Source of the DNA: Megasphaera_A sueciensis
Lineage (GTDB): Bacteria; Bacillota; Negativicutes; Veillonellales; Megasphaeraceae
Direction of reading: 5' to 3'
Assembly (NCBI RefSeq): GCF_050219315.1
Contig: NZ_CP116939.1
Span: 2,232,001 to 2,296,000, forward strand
Length of the DNA: 64,000 nucleotides
Position numbers and translations under genes: made by a program. This document shows, piece by piece, positions 1 through 8,750 of the stretch (its first letter is position 1; the number at the start of each line of letters is the position of its first letter). The notes beneath the pieces were generated by a model. The model was given only the letters and a program-made list of their open reading frames with translations. It was not told the origin of the DNA and made no database searches.

Positions 1-399
1 GAAATGAATGCGTTGCTGCACGTCGCGGATGTACAGCAGCTGCGGTTTATGATGGGGCGGTTATGGCATCGCATTATTATTCAGCGGGATATAGAACGGC
101 TGAAGGAGATGGCTGTTAGTATTTTTATTCGCTCAGCTCAGTTAACGGGCGCTGCATGCAGCGGTGTTTTGCGATATCTTTATCCGAGTGGGGAGATTCC
201 AGAACAGACGCTTGCTATTGAAGGCAGTGTAATAGCAAATGTCACGGGTAGTATTATAATGGTCCAAGATGCAATGCGTGCCTGCTTAGCTGTCGATGAT
301 TCAGGCTGGACTCGTCCGATACCGGTTAAGCCTCTTATTGTTAAAGATGGACCTGTTATTGGAGCGGCGGTTGCTGCGGCTATGTGTGTTTCTTCATAA
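1..399 (+). CDS. hexokinase-family protein, C-terminal part (partial)
   Basis: The reading frame is open from the window edge, so the true start lies outside. The visible 130 or so residues look like the last domain of a eukaryote-type hexokinase: a helix with RSAQLTGAA, then 'LAIEGSV', then 'VKDGPVIGAAVAAA', which correspond to the family's RaA-L, iDGSv and DGSgiGAA segments. Such enzymes phosphorylate glucose or related sugars with ATP. The usual DG-S of the last motif reads DGPVIGAA here. It converges on bioB and the two stop codons lie within the same six bases. The family assignment is moderate because the N-terminal ATP and sugar sites are not visible. Confidence 0.55.
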   Translation, partial: EMNALLHVADVQQLRFMMGRLWHRIIIQRDIERLKEMAVSIFIRSAQLTGAACSGVLRYLYPSGEIPEQTLAIEGSVIANVTGSIIMVQDAMRACLAVDDSGWTRPIPVKPLIVKDGPVIGAAVAAAMCVSS

Positions 400-1374
400 A
401 TGCGGGGCCGCAGTACGGCGGTTTAAATCACGCAGCATTTGTTGGTCTTCACTAATAGTGCGTCCCTTTGTTGTCAGATAATCGCCAATCATCAACCCGT
501 TTAAACCCCCGGTTAAGGCATAAGCCTGCATGGATCGGAGGTTTATTTCGCGTCCGCCGGCGGTGCGGATGAGGGCATAAGGCAGAATGAATCGGAATAC
601 AGCAAAAGCTCGGAGAATTTCCCAGGGATCAAGATGTTTATTGTTTTCAAAAGGGGTTCCTATGATAGGGTTCAGAATATTTAAAGGTATAGAATCAATG
701 CCGAGGGACTTCAACGTAAAAGCCATTTCTATACGCTGACTGCGTGTTTCACCTAATCCGAATATTCCTCCTGAACAAAGTCGAAGCCCTGCCTTTTGTG
801 CAATATGAATGACGGATACTTTATCTGTAAAGGTGTGAGTGGTACAAATTTGGGGAAAATATGAAGGTGCGGTTTCAATATTGGCATGGTATCGGGAAAT
901 GCCGACTGTTTTTAGTGCTTTGGCTTGTGTAAGATTGATAAGACCTAGAGAGCAGCAGGTTTCTATTTTTACATTGTTTTTGATATGCTGCAGTGTTGTG
1001 AGAATTTGGTTGAATTCTTCTCCTTCTGAAATAGAACGTCCGCTGGTAACTATAGAGAAGCGGGCAGCTCCCAAGTCTTTTGCTTTTCTTGCAGCGTTGA
1101 TAATTATATCGGAATCAAGTAATTTGTGGGTTGCGGCACCCGTATCGTAATGAATGGATTGAGCACAAAAACGGCAATTCTCAGAACATTTTCCCGAACG
1201 TCCATTAATGATGGCACAACAGTCTACTTCATTATTTGCAAAATGTTGGCGGATTTTGTCGGCCATAGCCAGCAACAACGGAGTGTCCTCATCAGTAACA
1301 GAGATAAGTTCATTCCCTTCTTGGGGTGTGATATCCTGCCCGGACATTACTTTTTTTGCATATTCGATAATCAT
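394..1374 (-). CDS. bioB: biotin synthase
   Basis: Radical-SAM enzyme that inserts sulfur into dethiobiotin in the last step of biotin synthesis. The [4Fe-4S] cysteines are C63, C67 and C70 (CSENCRFC), followed by the AQS typical of BioB. Also visible are 'ETCCSLG', 'YHANIETAPSYF' (family: YNHNLDTs-eyy) and the C-terminal 'AGGREINLR', all near full length at 326 residues. I chose the ATG at 1372-1374 because a GGGG Shine-Dalgarno lies 13 bases upstream; an in-frame extension to 1440 would run through the promoter and has no binding site. It is a single-gene unit here, with no other bio genes in view. Confidence 0.93.
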   Translation of the reverse strand: MIIEYAKKVMSGQDITPQEGNELISVTDEDTPLLLAMADKIRQHFANNEVDCCAIINGRSGKCSENCRFCAQSIHYDTGAATHKLLDSDIIINAARKAKDLGAARFSIVTSGRSISEGEEFNQILTTLQHIKNNVKIETCCSLGLINLTQAKALKTVGISRYHANIETAPSYFPQICTTHTFTDKVSVIHIAQKAGLRLCSGGIFGLGETRSQRIEMAFTLKSLGIDSIPLNILNPIIGTPFENNKHLDPWEILRAFAVFRFILPYALIRTAGGREINLRSMQAYALTGGLNGLMIGDYLTTKGRTISEDQQMLRDLNRRTAAPHL

Positions 1375-1411
1375 AAGTGTGACCATCCCCTTTTTTTGTA
1401 GATTGTAGATA

Positions 1412-1440
1412 AGTATACGGCAAAAAAAAATATTAGTCAA
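1412..1440 (-). promoter_or_regulatory. bioB promoter (TTGACT / TATACT)
   Basis: Reading on the minus strand, TTGACT at 1440-1435 and TATACT at 1417-1412 are separated by exactly 17 bases, a near-consensus vegetative promoter. It ends about 40 bases before the bioB ATG and matches the chosen start. Confidence 0.7.
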
Positions 1441-1467
1441 CTTTTTAATAATATATTTTGTTTACAA
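1434..1467 (-). promoter_or_regulatory. candidate BirA operator over the bioB -35
   Basis: On the minus strand TTGTAAAC (1467-1460) is followed 18 bases later by GTTGACTA (1441-1434). BirA operators of bacteria have the form TTGTAAACC, about 14 to 16 bases, GGTTTACAA; here the spacing fits (16 after counting the edge bases) and the second half-site has two or three mismatches. The second half overlaps the -35, where a biotin-loaded repressor would block RNA polymerase. BirA itself is not in the window. Confidence 0.4.
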
Positions 1468-1583
1468 TTAAATGGTACAGATTTTTTGTGTTTTACCTCT
1501 TTTCACTATGCCAGTTTTTGAGTACAATATATAATATATCAATATAAAGAAAAGTGATAGTATGTGGAAATTGGAGATATGAT

Positions 1584-2978
1584 ATGCTGCAGATAGAAAA
1601 AACAATTAAAAAACCATATTATGTACAGATATATGAATATTATCGGGATGAGATCGAATCACGGCGGATGCAAGCAGGAAATCGGCTTCCTTCTGTGCGG
1701 GAATTAGCACAGGCGGTGGATGTCAGTAAAATGACCATTGAAAAAGCCTATTATCAGCTGGCTAGTGAAGGGTATATTATGAGGCGCAATAAGGCTCGGT
1801 ATGAGGTGGCTTTTTTAGGCAGCGAAAAAGAAGATGGGCAGAAAAAACCGATTTACCATCCGGATGCCGCGCAGCGTTCCTTTTTTCAGTATGATTTTGG
1901 TAGTGGCGATATGGATATGGAACGATTCCCCTTGGAAGTCTGGCGCCGCTACATGAATCATGTTCTTTCTCGGCCGGAATATTTGATGCAATGCAACGAT
2001 GAGCAGGGGGTTCCGGAATTACGAGAAATTTTAAGTCAGTACGTTTATCAAGCCCGCGGTGTGTATGCAAGTGCGGAAAGTATCATTATTGGAGCAGGCA
2101 CACCGTCTTTGCTCGGAATTTTAACAAACATACTTCGTTCCTATTCCTGTATTGGAGTAGAAAACCCTGGGTTTAAACTGGGGCGTGAAATATTTCGCAA
2201 TAGTGGTTATGACATATTCCCTTTTTCCGTACAAAACGGTATGATGGATATGGATATGTTGGAAACGAATGGGATTCGATTAGTTTATGTCAGCCCGTCT
2301 CATCAATTTCCTACAGGTACCATTATGCCGGCGGGAATGCGGCATCGTTTATTGCAGTGGGCGGAAAAGATGGATGGGTTAATCATAGAAGATGATTATG
2401 ATAGTGAACTCCGTTATTATGGTAGACCTGTTCCGGCTTTGCAGGGGTTAGATACCCATGGAAGAGTCATATATATGGGCTCTTTATCTAAGGTACTTCC
2501 GTCTTTTGTACGACTTAGTTATATGGTGTTGCCGCCGCGATTATTAGCATTTTATAACGAAAAGCGCGGGTTATTCCGTCAAGGGGCATCTGTTCCGGAA
2601 CAATGTGTGCTGGCGGCTTACATTCGCAGTGGAGAAATGGCTCGCCAAGTACGAAGATTACGTAAAGATTATCAAGAAAAAGGCAATTTGATGAAGGCAC
2701 TTTTGCTTAGTGCGTTTGGTAAAGACATAGAGGTCAGCAGTCTTGTATCAGGGGTGTATTGCCGAGTCACTTTGAACAGTGCTTATACTGCGGCAGAATT
2801 GCAGTACAGAGCTGAAAAAAAAGGTTGCCGGGTTTTGCCGATTCAAGCTTTTTATGAAACGAAGGAACAAGAGGAACGCAAAGAATTTCTTCTTTCCTTT
2901 TCAAAGATACCTAGTCATAAGTTAAAACAGGCCATTACGGTACTTCATGATGCGTGGGCAAAGAAAGAGGGAGACTAA
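1584..2978 (+). CDS. MocR/PdxR-type GntR regulator with aminotransferase domain
   Basis: 464-residue fusion of an N-terminal GntR winged helix (about residues 10-75, with 'RLPSVRELAQ' and 'SKMTIEKAYYQLASEGYI') and a class I aminotransferase-like domain. The pyridoxal-phosphate lysine is K303 in GSLSKVLPS, and 'EDDYDSELRY' supplies the usual cofactor-contact Asp. MocR proteins usually control a nearby PLP, amino-acid or vitamin gene. The ATG at 1584 has GGAG seven bases upstream; a start 30 bases earlier has no binding site. The stop codon shares a base with the ATG of the next gene (TAATG), so it may be co-transcribed with the repair genes. Its target is not evident. Confidence 0.85.
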   Translation: MLQIEKTIKKPYYVQIYEYYRDEIESRRMQAGNRLPSVRELAQAVDVSKMTIEKAYYQLASEGYIMRRNKARYEVAFLGSEKEDGQKKPIYHPDAAQRSFFQYDFGSGDMDMERFPLEVWRRYMNHVLSRPEYLMQCNDEQGVPELREILSQYVYQARGVYASAESIIIGAGTPSLLGILTNILRSYSCIGVENPGFKLGREIFRNSGYDIFPFSVQNGMMDMDMLETNGIRLVYVSPSHQFPTGTIMPAGMRHRLLQWAEKMDGLIIEDDYDSELRYYGRPVPALQGLDTHGRVIYMGSLSKVLPSFVRLSYMVLPPRLLAFYNEKRGLFRQGASVPEQCVLAAYIRSGEMARQVRRLRKDYQEKGNLMKALLLSAFGKDIEVSSLVSGVYCRVTLNSAYTAAELQYRAEKKGCRVLPIQAFYETKEQEERKEFLLSFSKIPSHKLKQAITVLHDAWAKKEGD

Positions 2979-4243
2979 TGTCGACAAGTTTACGGTTTAT
3001 TCATTGCGGTGATCTACATTTGGGAAGTCCTTTTGAAAATATAATGATTACCGATGAAAGATGGAAACGTATTATTGGAAAAGCTCCGGTTCGAGCATTT
3101 CAAAAGATTGTTCAGGCCGCTATTGATAAGCAAGTGCATGCTGTACTTATTGCGGGGGATGTATATACCAGCGCAACACATAATTTGACGGCGCAGCTGG
3201 ATTATGTTCGCTTGCTGCACAAGTTGGGACAGCACGGCATAGAAGTATTTGCTGTTCATGGAAATCATGATCCGCTGGATGCTTGGAAAGCTAAAATTCC
3301 GCTGCCGCCGAATGTACATGTATTTAGCACTGAACAAGTTGAACGAATCCCTCTAATTATAGATGGCGAAGAACGGGCAGAAATTTATGGCCGCAGCTAT
3401 GCGCATAGTGAAGAAAGAAACAACTTTGCCGGAGAGTATATCCGCCACGAGGATGATCAATATGCTATTGGACTCATGCATACGCAGGTAGGCGGAGAAA
3501 ACTCAACATATGCGCCTTGTACGTTGAATAGTTTGAAAGACAGCGGGATGGATTATTGGGCGCTTGGGCATGTTCATACCCCACAGGTCTTGCAGGAAAA
3601 ACCATGGATTGTATACTGCGGCAGTCCACAGGGGTTGGATTGCACAGAAACAGGTGTCCACGGTTGCTACTATGTTGAAGTAGGCCCCTATGGAACAACG
3701 TCACTGCAGTTTATAGATACCAGCATTGTTCGCTGGGAGAGTATCAATGTACCAATCGATACGATTGAGTCTGTATCTGAAATTAGAGAAAACGTGCGTC
3801 TAGCTAAAGAAAAGATACGAAAGGAAATTGGCAGACCAACTTTTCTGACGGTTAATTTTATCGGCGCAGGCAGTATGTACAAAGTTATAAATAATGATGA
3901 AGCAGTTCAATATTGGATTGATAGCTGGCGAGAAGAAGAGCAGGGAAAGTATGCATTTGTCATGGTAGAACGGGTTCGTAATATGGCTCGTCCTAAAATT
4001 AATCAGGAAGAACGCAGCAAATTACCAGACATGGTTGGTGATTATTTAAATGTATCTGACAAAATAGATGGACTGCCGCAAGAAGAAAAGTTGCAAATGT
4101 TGCGCGAAATACTCGAAAAACGTCCGGAATTTGAACGCCTTGGTACGTATGGCCGGCATATTTCAGACGGTCGTCTCTTGGAGGCCTTTGAAAAAGCAAA
4201 ATGGCTGGGAATGCAGCGGTTATTGGAAGATAGAAGAGGATAA
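2978..4243 (+). CDS. yhaO: YhaO/SbcD-type DNA repair metallophosphoesterase
   Basis: Calcineurin-like phosphoesterase of 421 residues with all metal-binding motifs of the Mre11/SbcD class: D12-H14 (GDLH), D61 (AGDVY), GNHD at 95-98, H168 (LMHT) and GHVH at 197-200. The C-terminal half resembles YhaO of Bacillus rather than classical SbcD. The family cuts DNA ends together with an SMC-like ATPase, and that partner follows five bases downstream. The ATG at 2978 has GAGGGAG upstream. Confidence 0.85.
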   Translation: MSTSLRFIHCGDLHLGSPFENIMITDERWKRIIGKAPVRAFQKIVQAAIDKQVHAVLIAGDVYTSATHNLTAQLDYVRLLHKLGQHGIEVFAVHGNHDPLDAWKAKIPLPPNVHVFSTEQVERIPLIIDGEERAEIYGRSYAHSEERNNFAGEYIRHEDDQYAIGLMHTQVGGENSTYAPCTLNSLKDSGMDYWALGHVHTPQVLQEKPWIVYCGSPQGLDCTETGVHGCYYVEVGPYGTTSLQFIDTSIVRWESINVPIDTIESVSEIRENVRLAKEKIRKEIGRPTFLTVNFIGAGSMYKVINNDEAVQYWIDSWREEEQGKYAFVMVERVRNMARPKINQEERSKLPDMVGDYLNVSDKIDGLPQEEKLQMLREILEKRPEFERLGTYGRHISDGRLLEAFEKAKWLGMQRLLEDRRG

Positions 4244-4248
4244 TATAC

Positions 4249-7239
4249 ATGAAAATTATACAAATGGATTTGGAAGATTTTGGAATTTATCATAATATTA
4301 CTTGGAATCCACCGGAAAACGGACTTATTGTTATGCATGGACAGAATGAAAGTGGTAAGACGACTCTTATGAAATATGTACGGTCTATGTTTTTTGGATA
4401 TTTGCGCGGCGATTGGCAGGGCCTATACGGTCATATGGACATACGCCGTATGAATGGACGGGAATATCGAATTTATCGTAATGAAAAAGAGTCGTATATT
4501 TCTACTGGTGATGATACCATGCATGAAGAACCTTCTAATTTATGGTGGCATGGTTTGGACCGTCAGACCTATGACAAAATATTTGCGATGGGATTGGAAG
4601 ATTTGCAGGGATTTAAAATATTATCTAATGATGAAGTTCGAAGCCATTTTTTCAGTGTTGAAGGCGGCGTACGCATGGGGGTGACTCGGCGCGATTTGAT
4701 TCGTCTTATGGGAGATATTTTTGTGGCATCACCGCAGGGGAAAAAACCTGTCAATGTTCTTCTGAATGAACAGAAAGAGTATGATCAGCATATTTATTCT
4801 TTAGCTTATGAAGAAACAGAATTTGCCGATTTACAAGCGAAGGAACAGGAAACACATGAAGAAGAAAATCGTATACGTATCAGTATTACTGAAACAAAAC
4901 ATCAAATAGAAAAGATTTCTATGCCGATTGCAGCGTGGGAGGTTTATAAACAGGGGCAAGATGCATTGGTGCATATGCAGTCGTTAGCAGAAGTTTCGCA
5001 GTTTCCGGAAAACGGAGCGCAGCGTTGGAAAGAATTGGAAACTAAAATTAGTGAAATTGATGGTCAAATAAAACAGCTTGAAGACACTTCGCAGAAAAAT
5101 TCTGCGTATAAAGAAGAATGGAATCGGTGGATTGCTTGTGGAGATCAGCTGGAGAATCTTTTTCGTCAAATTCCGCAATGGAAACAAGGAGAAGAAGAAA
5201 TTACCAATTCTCAACAAAAAGAAGCTACTTGGAAGTCAGAAATAAAACAACTGAAAATGTCTATGGATGGCTGGACTGGAGGCAATGATATTTTTCGTGG
5301 CATTGATTGGGAAACGGGAAAGGCATTGGCTACGGATGTGGCTCTGTATCGTCAAGAACAGGAGAAATGGGAAGCTGCCAAGCCTAAAAATGTGGGTGTG
5401 GATTTGCCTGCGGATGATAAAAGTAGTTCTGAACGGACAAAAGAAGAGTGGCAGGAAATTGGTTCGACAGTGAATCATATTCAGCAGGATTTGATAGAAC
5501 AAGACAAGCTTAAGGAACAATTAACATGGCTGCAGGAGGAGCCGGTAGAAACGTCAAGAGCTTTTTTATGGTTTGGAATTTTATTGGTATTAGCTGCGGC
5601 TGCTTTAGCTGCTGGTGTTATTTTATACGGATTAGATCAAACTGCGGGATACATCGGTTCCGGTATTTGTGGTGTACTGGCTGCTGGGGCCTTCTGGAAA
5701 CAAAATATGCGTACAAACAGGGCTCCTGAAAAGATAGGAGAATTACGAGGCAGGTTGGAATATTTGCATGGACATATTTCAGCACTGGCGGAAAAAGCCG
5801 GAATTACTGTTCCGGAAGATAGTGATAACATTATATGGGATACTCGCTTGGATAAAGTTCGCAAGCAGTATATGGATTGGAAAACACGGGAAACAAAAGG
5901 AGAATGGGAAAAACAACAGCAAGTGATATATGATTCGATGGTAAAAAAATGGCAGGATGAGGGGAAAATATGCCGAAGCAATTTGGCAGATAGTGAACAA
6001 CGCTGGTCTAAATGGCAGCAAATAAGCGGTTTAATAAATTTGGAGGCATCCCAGGTCCCCGTTGCAAAGGACTGTTGGGAAAAATGGCTTACTATCACTA
6101 AAGAGTATCAGGATTGGATGGGACAGCAGGAAAATTGGAAAAAAATAATCTCTCAATTAGTGGATGATGCTGAACAGATATTCCGAGAAATCCATGTGTC
6201 TGAACCAGTTACACCGCAAAGTATAGAGACCATGTATCGCCGCTGGCAGGATATTCGGATTCAGGCAGAAGTTGCTAAAGAACAAGATAAGCAACAGCGG
6301 GATAGGGAAGACCAGATTGCCCGTTGGATAAAAGATAAGGAAGTACGGGTTCATCAACAGCGGGAATTAATGCAGGCTGCCGGAGCCCGTTCGGAGGGAG
6401 ATTTTCGCAGCAAGATATTAAAGTTTCGACAATTTCATCAATATAAAGAAGTGTATGAACAATCTGAAGCACATATCCGCCTTATTGCCAAGAATGATAA
6501 GAATCTCAGTGATTTACGGCGAGAACTTAAGGTGCATGATATGAAATACTGGAAACAGCAGATATCTCAATGTGAAGGCTCGATTGCCGAAGCTGAAAAG
6601 CAGCTGGCAGCTATTGCCGAACGGCGCGGAAGTATTGTTGAACGACTTAGCCAAATGGCCAAAAGCGATACTTACAGCAAAATGCTCCAGGAAAAAGAAA
6701 ACAGGAAAACACTTCTGGATGGGAAAATTGATGTTTGGCTGACAATGATGTATGCACAGTATATCTTAGGAGAGGCACAAACGTATTATGAAAAAGTTCG
6801 CCAGCCATTGGTTATTCGCAATGCGGGTGAATACCTCCGTCTTATGACGCAAGGGCGGTATACATTGCAAGCTACTTTTGACGGAAGACAGCTTTTTGCT
6901 ATTGATGAAAATCAACGGCGCATTCCGGAAAAACAATGGAGTAGTGGTTTAGGTGATCAAATTTATTTAGCTATTCGCATTGGTTTGGCTATGGCGTTTG
7001 CACAGCAAATAGAGCCGATGCCGTTGATTTTGGATGATATTCTTGTTCGATTTGATGAACAACGGCAAAAAGAAGCAATGCGTTTTCTTGCGGATTTGGG
7101 AAAAAAGGAACAAATATTTTTGTTTACTTGTTCAAATGAAACACGCGAAATTGCGCAGCAAGTGCAACAGGAGCTATCGGGAGAAACAGATACGGTTCAT
7201 CTCTTTGAAATCGAACAAGGAATCATTAATCCGGTTTGA
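4249..7239 (+). CDS. yhaN: YhaN/SbcC-like coiled-coil ATPase with a membrane hairpin
   Basis: 996 residues, SMC/Rad50 layout. Walker A is GQNESGKTT at residues 31-39; the C-terminal head has 'SSGLGDQIYLAIRIG' (signature) and 'PLILDDILVRFD' (Walker B) near residue 925. Between them lie two long charged, glutamine-rich coiled-coil arms (about 190-435 and 500-840). Where SbcC has a CxxC zinc hook, this protein has no such motif but a hydrophobic stretch at about 436-482 that could form two membrane helices. Bacillus YhaN is, to my knowledge, built the same way, so the complex may be membrane-tethered. It is translationally linked to the nuclease gene upstream. Confidence 0.82.
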   Translation: MKIIQMDLEDFGIYHNITWNPPENGLIVMHGQNESGKTTLMKYVRSMFFGYLRGDWQGLYGHMDIRRMNGREYRIYRNEKESYISTGDDTMHEEPSNLWWHGLDRQTYDKIFAMGLEDLQGFKILSNDEVRSHFFSVEGGVRMGVTRRDLIRLMGDIFVASPQGKKPVNVLLNEQKEYDQHIYSLAYEETEFADLQAKEQETHEEENRIRISITETKHQIEKISMPIAAWEVYKQGQDALVHMQSLAEVSQFPENGAQRWKELETKISEIDGQIKQLEDTSQKNSAYKEEWNRWIACGDQLENLFRQIPQWKQGEEEITNSQQKEATWKSEIKQLKMSMDGWTGGNDIFRGIDWETGKALATDVALYRQEQEKWEAAKPKNVGVDLPADDKSSSERTKEEWQEIGSTVNHIQQDLIEQDKLKEQLTWLQEEPVETSRAFLWFGILLVLAAAALAAGVILYGLDQTAGYIGSGICGVLAAGAFWKQNMRTNRAPEKIGELRGRLEYLHGHISALAEKAGITVPEDSDNIIWDTRLDKVRKQYMDWKTRETKGEWEKQQQVIYDSMVKKWQDEGKICRSNLADSEQRWSKWQQISGLINLEASQVPVAKDCWEKWLTITKEYQDWMGQQENWKKIISQLVDDAEQIFREIHVSEPVTPQSIETMYRRWQDIRIQAEVAKEQDKQQRDREDQIARWIKDKEVRVHQQRELMQAAGARSEGDFRSKILKFRQFHQYKEVYEQSEAHIRLIAKNDKNLSDLRRELKVHDMKYWKQQISQCEGSIAEAEKQLAAIAERRGSIVERLSQMAKSDTYSKMLQEKENRKTLLDGKIDVWLTMMYAQYILGEAQTYYEKVRQPLVIRNAGEYLRLMTQGRYTLQATFDGRQLFAIDENQRRIPEKQWSSGLGDQIYLAIRIGLAMAFAQQIEPMPLILDDILVRFDEQRQKEAMRFLADLGKKEQIFLFTCSNETREIAQQVQQELSGETDTVHLFEIEQGIINPV

Positions 7240-7260
7240 CAATAAAGATGGGTGAAAAAA

Positions 7261-8694
7261 ATGATGAGAAGTCAAGGACTGAATAGTATTACACAGCAGC
7301 TGATGTTAGAGGCATTAGACAGTGTTCGCGATGGAGTCGTTATCGTTGACAGCAGTTCACGAATTATATATTTGAATGATGCCTATTTGAGAATTTTACA
7401 GGTCCGGCGGGAAAAAGCCATGAATAAGTTGATGAGCGAAATTGAACCGGATGCGATTATATTGGACTCGCTGCGGGATAAAAAACCGCGCGTTAATGCA
7501 CTTGTGCAGGTAAAATCCCGCAGTAAGCGGATACTTGCTAATATTACGCCTATTATTAGTGATACTATACTTATTGGTGCTATTTCTGTTTTCAAAGATA
7601 TGACCGAGGTATATATGATCAGTCGTGAATTGAAAAAGGCGCAGCGCCTCAGCAAGTCCATATTTAATGCCGTATCTGTGGAAAATATGACGATACCGCC
7701 GGAATTTTCACATGTCATTGGACGGGATGAAAAATTTCTTCATTGTCTGCAATTAGCTAAAACAGTAGCGCCTACAGATGCGACAGTACTGATTGAAGGA
7801 GAAAGCGGTACAGGTAAAGAAGTTATTGTTAATGCAATATTAAGTATTAGTGGTTCCCGCCGTCAGCCTTTTGTGAATTTGAATTGTTCGGCGATTCCTG
7901 AAAGTCTTTTTGAGAGTGAATTATTTGGGTATACTTCAGGATCATTTACAGGAGCGTCAAAAAACGGCAAAATCGGTAAATTTGAACTTGCCCATAAGGG
8001 AACGATTTTTCTCGATGAAATAGGAGAAATGCCTTTGTTTATGCAGTCTAAACTTTTACGAGTATTGCAATCGGGTGAAATTCAAAAAATTGGTTCGGAT
8101 TATGCGGACGTTGTAGACGTAAGAGTGATAGCTGCGACCAACCGTGATTTAAAACAAATGGTACAAGAAGGAAAATTTCGAGAAGACTTATATTTCCGCC
8201 TTAATACCTTTAAAATTGTGATACCTCCGTTGCGGGAAAGACGCGGTGATATTTTACTTCTGGCAGAATATTTTATTCGTAAATTTAATGATAAATATGG
8301 GAAACAAGTGTATTTAGGAAAAGAAGCAGCCGGTCATTTGCAGAAAGTTCCTTGGTTTGGTAATGTACGTCAATTGGAAAGTTGTATTGAATATGCTGTT
8401 ATTGTTTGCAAAACACGGCAATTGCAGATACAAGATTTACCGGAAGATATACAAAATGGAATTTCTGAAGCAACAGAAACTTTATCGAAAGTATCTCAGA
8501 TATCTATACCCTTGCGACCTGTCCAAGGGTTAAAGAATGATATACAAAATATGGAACGGGAACGAATGCGGCAGGCACTTTTGGAAACAGGCGGTAATAA
8601 AACTAAAGCGATGAACGTGTTGGGAATCAGTCGGCGCACTTTTTATAAAAAATGGAAGTTATATGGATTTGACAATGAAATAAACAATACTTGA
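7261..8694 (+). CDS. PAS-domain sigma-54-dependent transcriptional activator
   Basis: Bacterial enhancer-binding protein. A PAS sensor (about 15-115) precedes an AAA+ domain with Walker A GESGTGKE (180-187), the sigma-54 contact loop GSFTGA (227-232; Ser replaces the usual Ala) and Walker B IFLDEIGEM (249-257). A Fis-type helix-turn-helix (NKTKAMNVLGISRRTFYKK) ends the protein. A GTG nine bases upstream (7252) is an alternative start, but the ATG is better placed after GGGTG. The last codons contain the phage attL core: the encoded C-terminus Ile-Asn-Asn-Thr is phage-derived, while the bacterial sequence beyond attR would give Ile-Tyr-Thr-Lys and a stop at the same length. The likely target is the -24/-12 promoter at 53581. 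Confidence 0.9.
   Translation: MMRSQGLNSITQQLMLEALDSVRDGVVIVDSSSRIIYLNDAYLRILQVRREKAMNKLMSEIEPDAIILDSLRDKKPRVNALVQVKSRSKRILANITPIISDTILIGAISVFKDMTEVYMISRELKKAQRLSKSIFNAVSVENMTIPPEFSHVIGRDEKFLHCLQLAKTVAPTDATVLIEGESGTGKEVIVNAILSISGSRRQPFVNLNCSAIPESLFESELFGYTSGSFTGASKNGKIGKFELAHKGTIFLDEIGEMPLFMQSKLLRVLQSGEIQKIGSDYADVVDVRVIAATNRDLKQMVQEGKFREDLYFRLNTFKIVIPPLRERRGDILLLAEYFIRKFNDKYGKQVYLGKEAAGHLQKVPWFGNVRQLESCIEYAVIVCKTRQLQIQDLPEDIQNGISEATETLSKVSQISIPLRPVQGLKNDIQNMERERMRQALLETGGNKTKAMNVLGISRRTFYKKWKLYGFDNEINNT
8667..8682 (+). other. attL core (16-bp direct repeat)
   Basis: ATTTGACAATGAAATA here is repeated without mismatch at 53408-53423. It lies in the last codons of the sigma-54 activator gene (Asp-Asn-Glu-Ile), with TGG also shared just before it apart from one extra A at the right copy. 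A tyrosine integrase gene begins 67 bases inside. Confidence 0.88.
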
Positions 8695-8726
8695 AGGGTG
8701 CCTACTGTTATGTGGTTTCTGATAAA

Positions 8727-8750
8727 TTCGTCAGAAATACGTCAGAAATT
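8727..8750 (+). repeat. left integrase arm-type repeat
   Basis: Two tandem CGTCAGAAAT units, overlapping the end of the integrase gene. The 24-bp block matches 53274-53297 at 21 of 24 positions in the same orientation. Its place, between core and integrase at both ends, is that of arm-type integrase binding sites. Confidence 0.6.

Noticed and set aside
5637..6098. Long minus-strand frame within the YhaN-like gene
   Set aside because: Antisense of clear coding sequence, rich in Cys, Ser and Phe, no start site.
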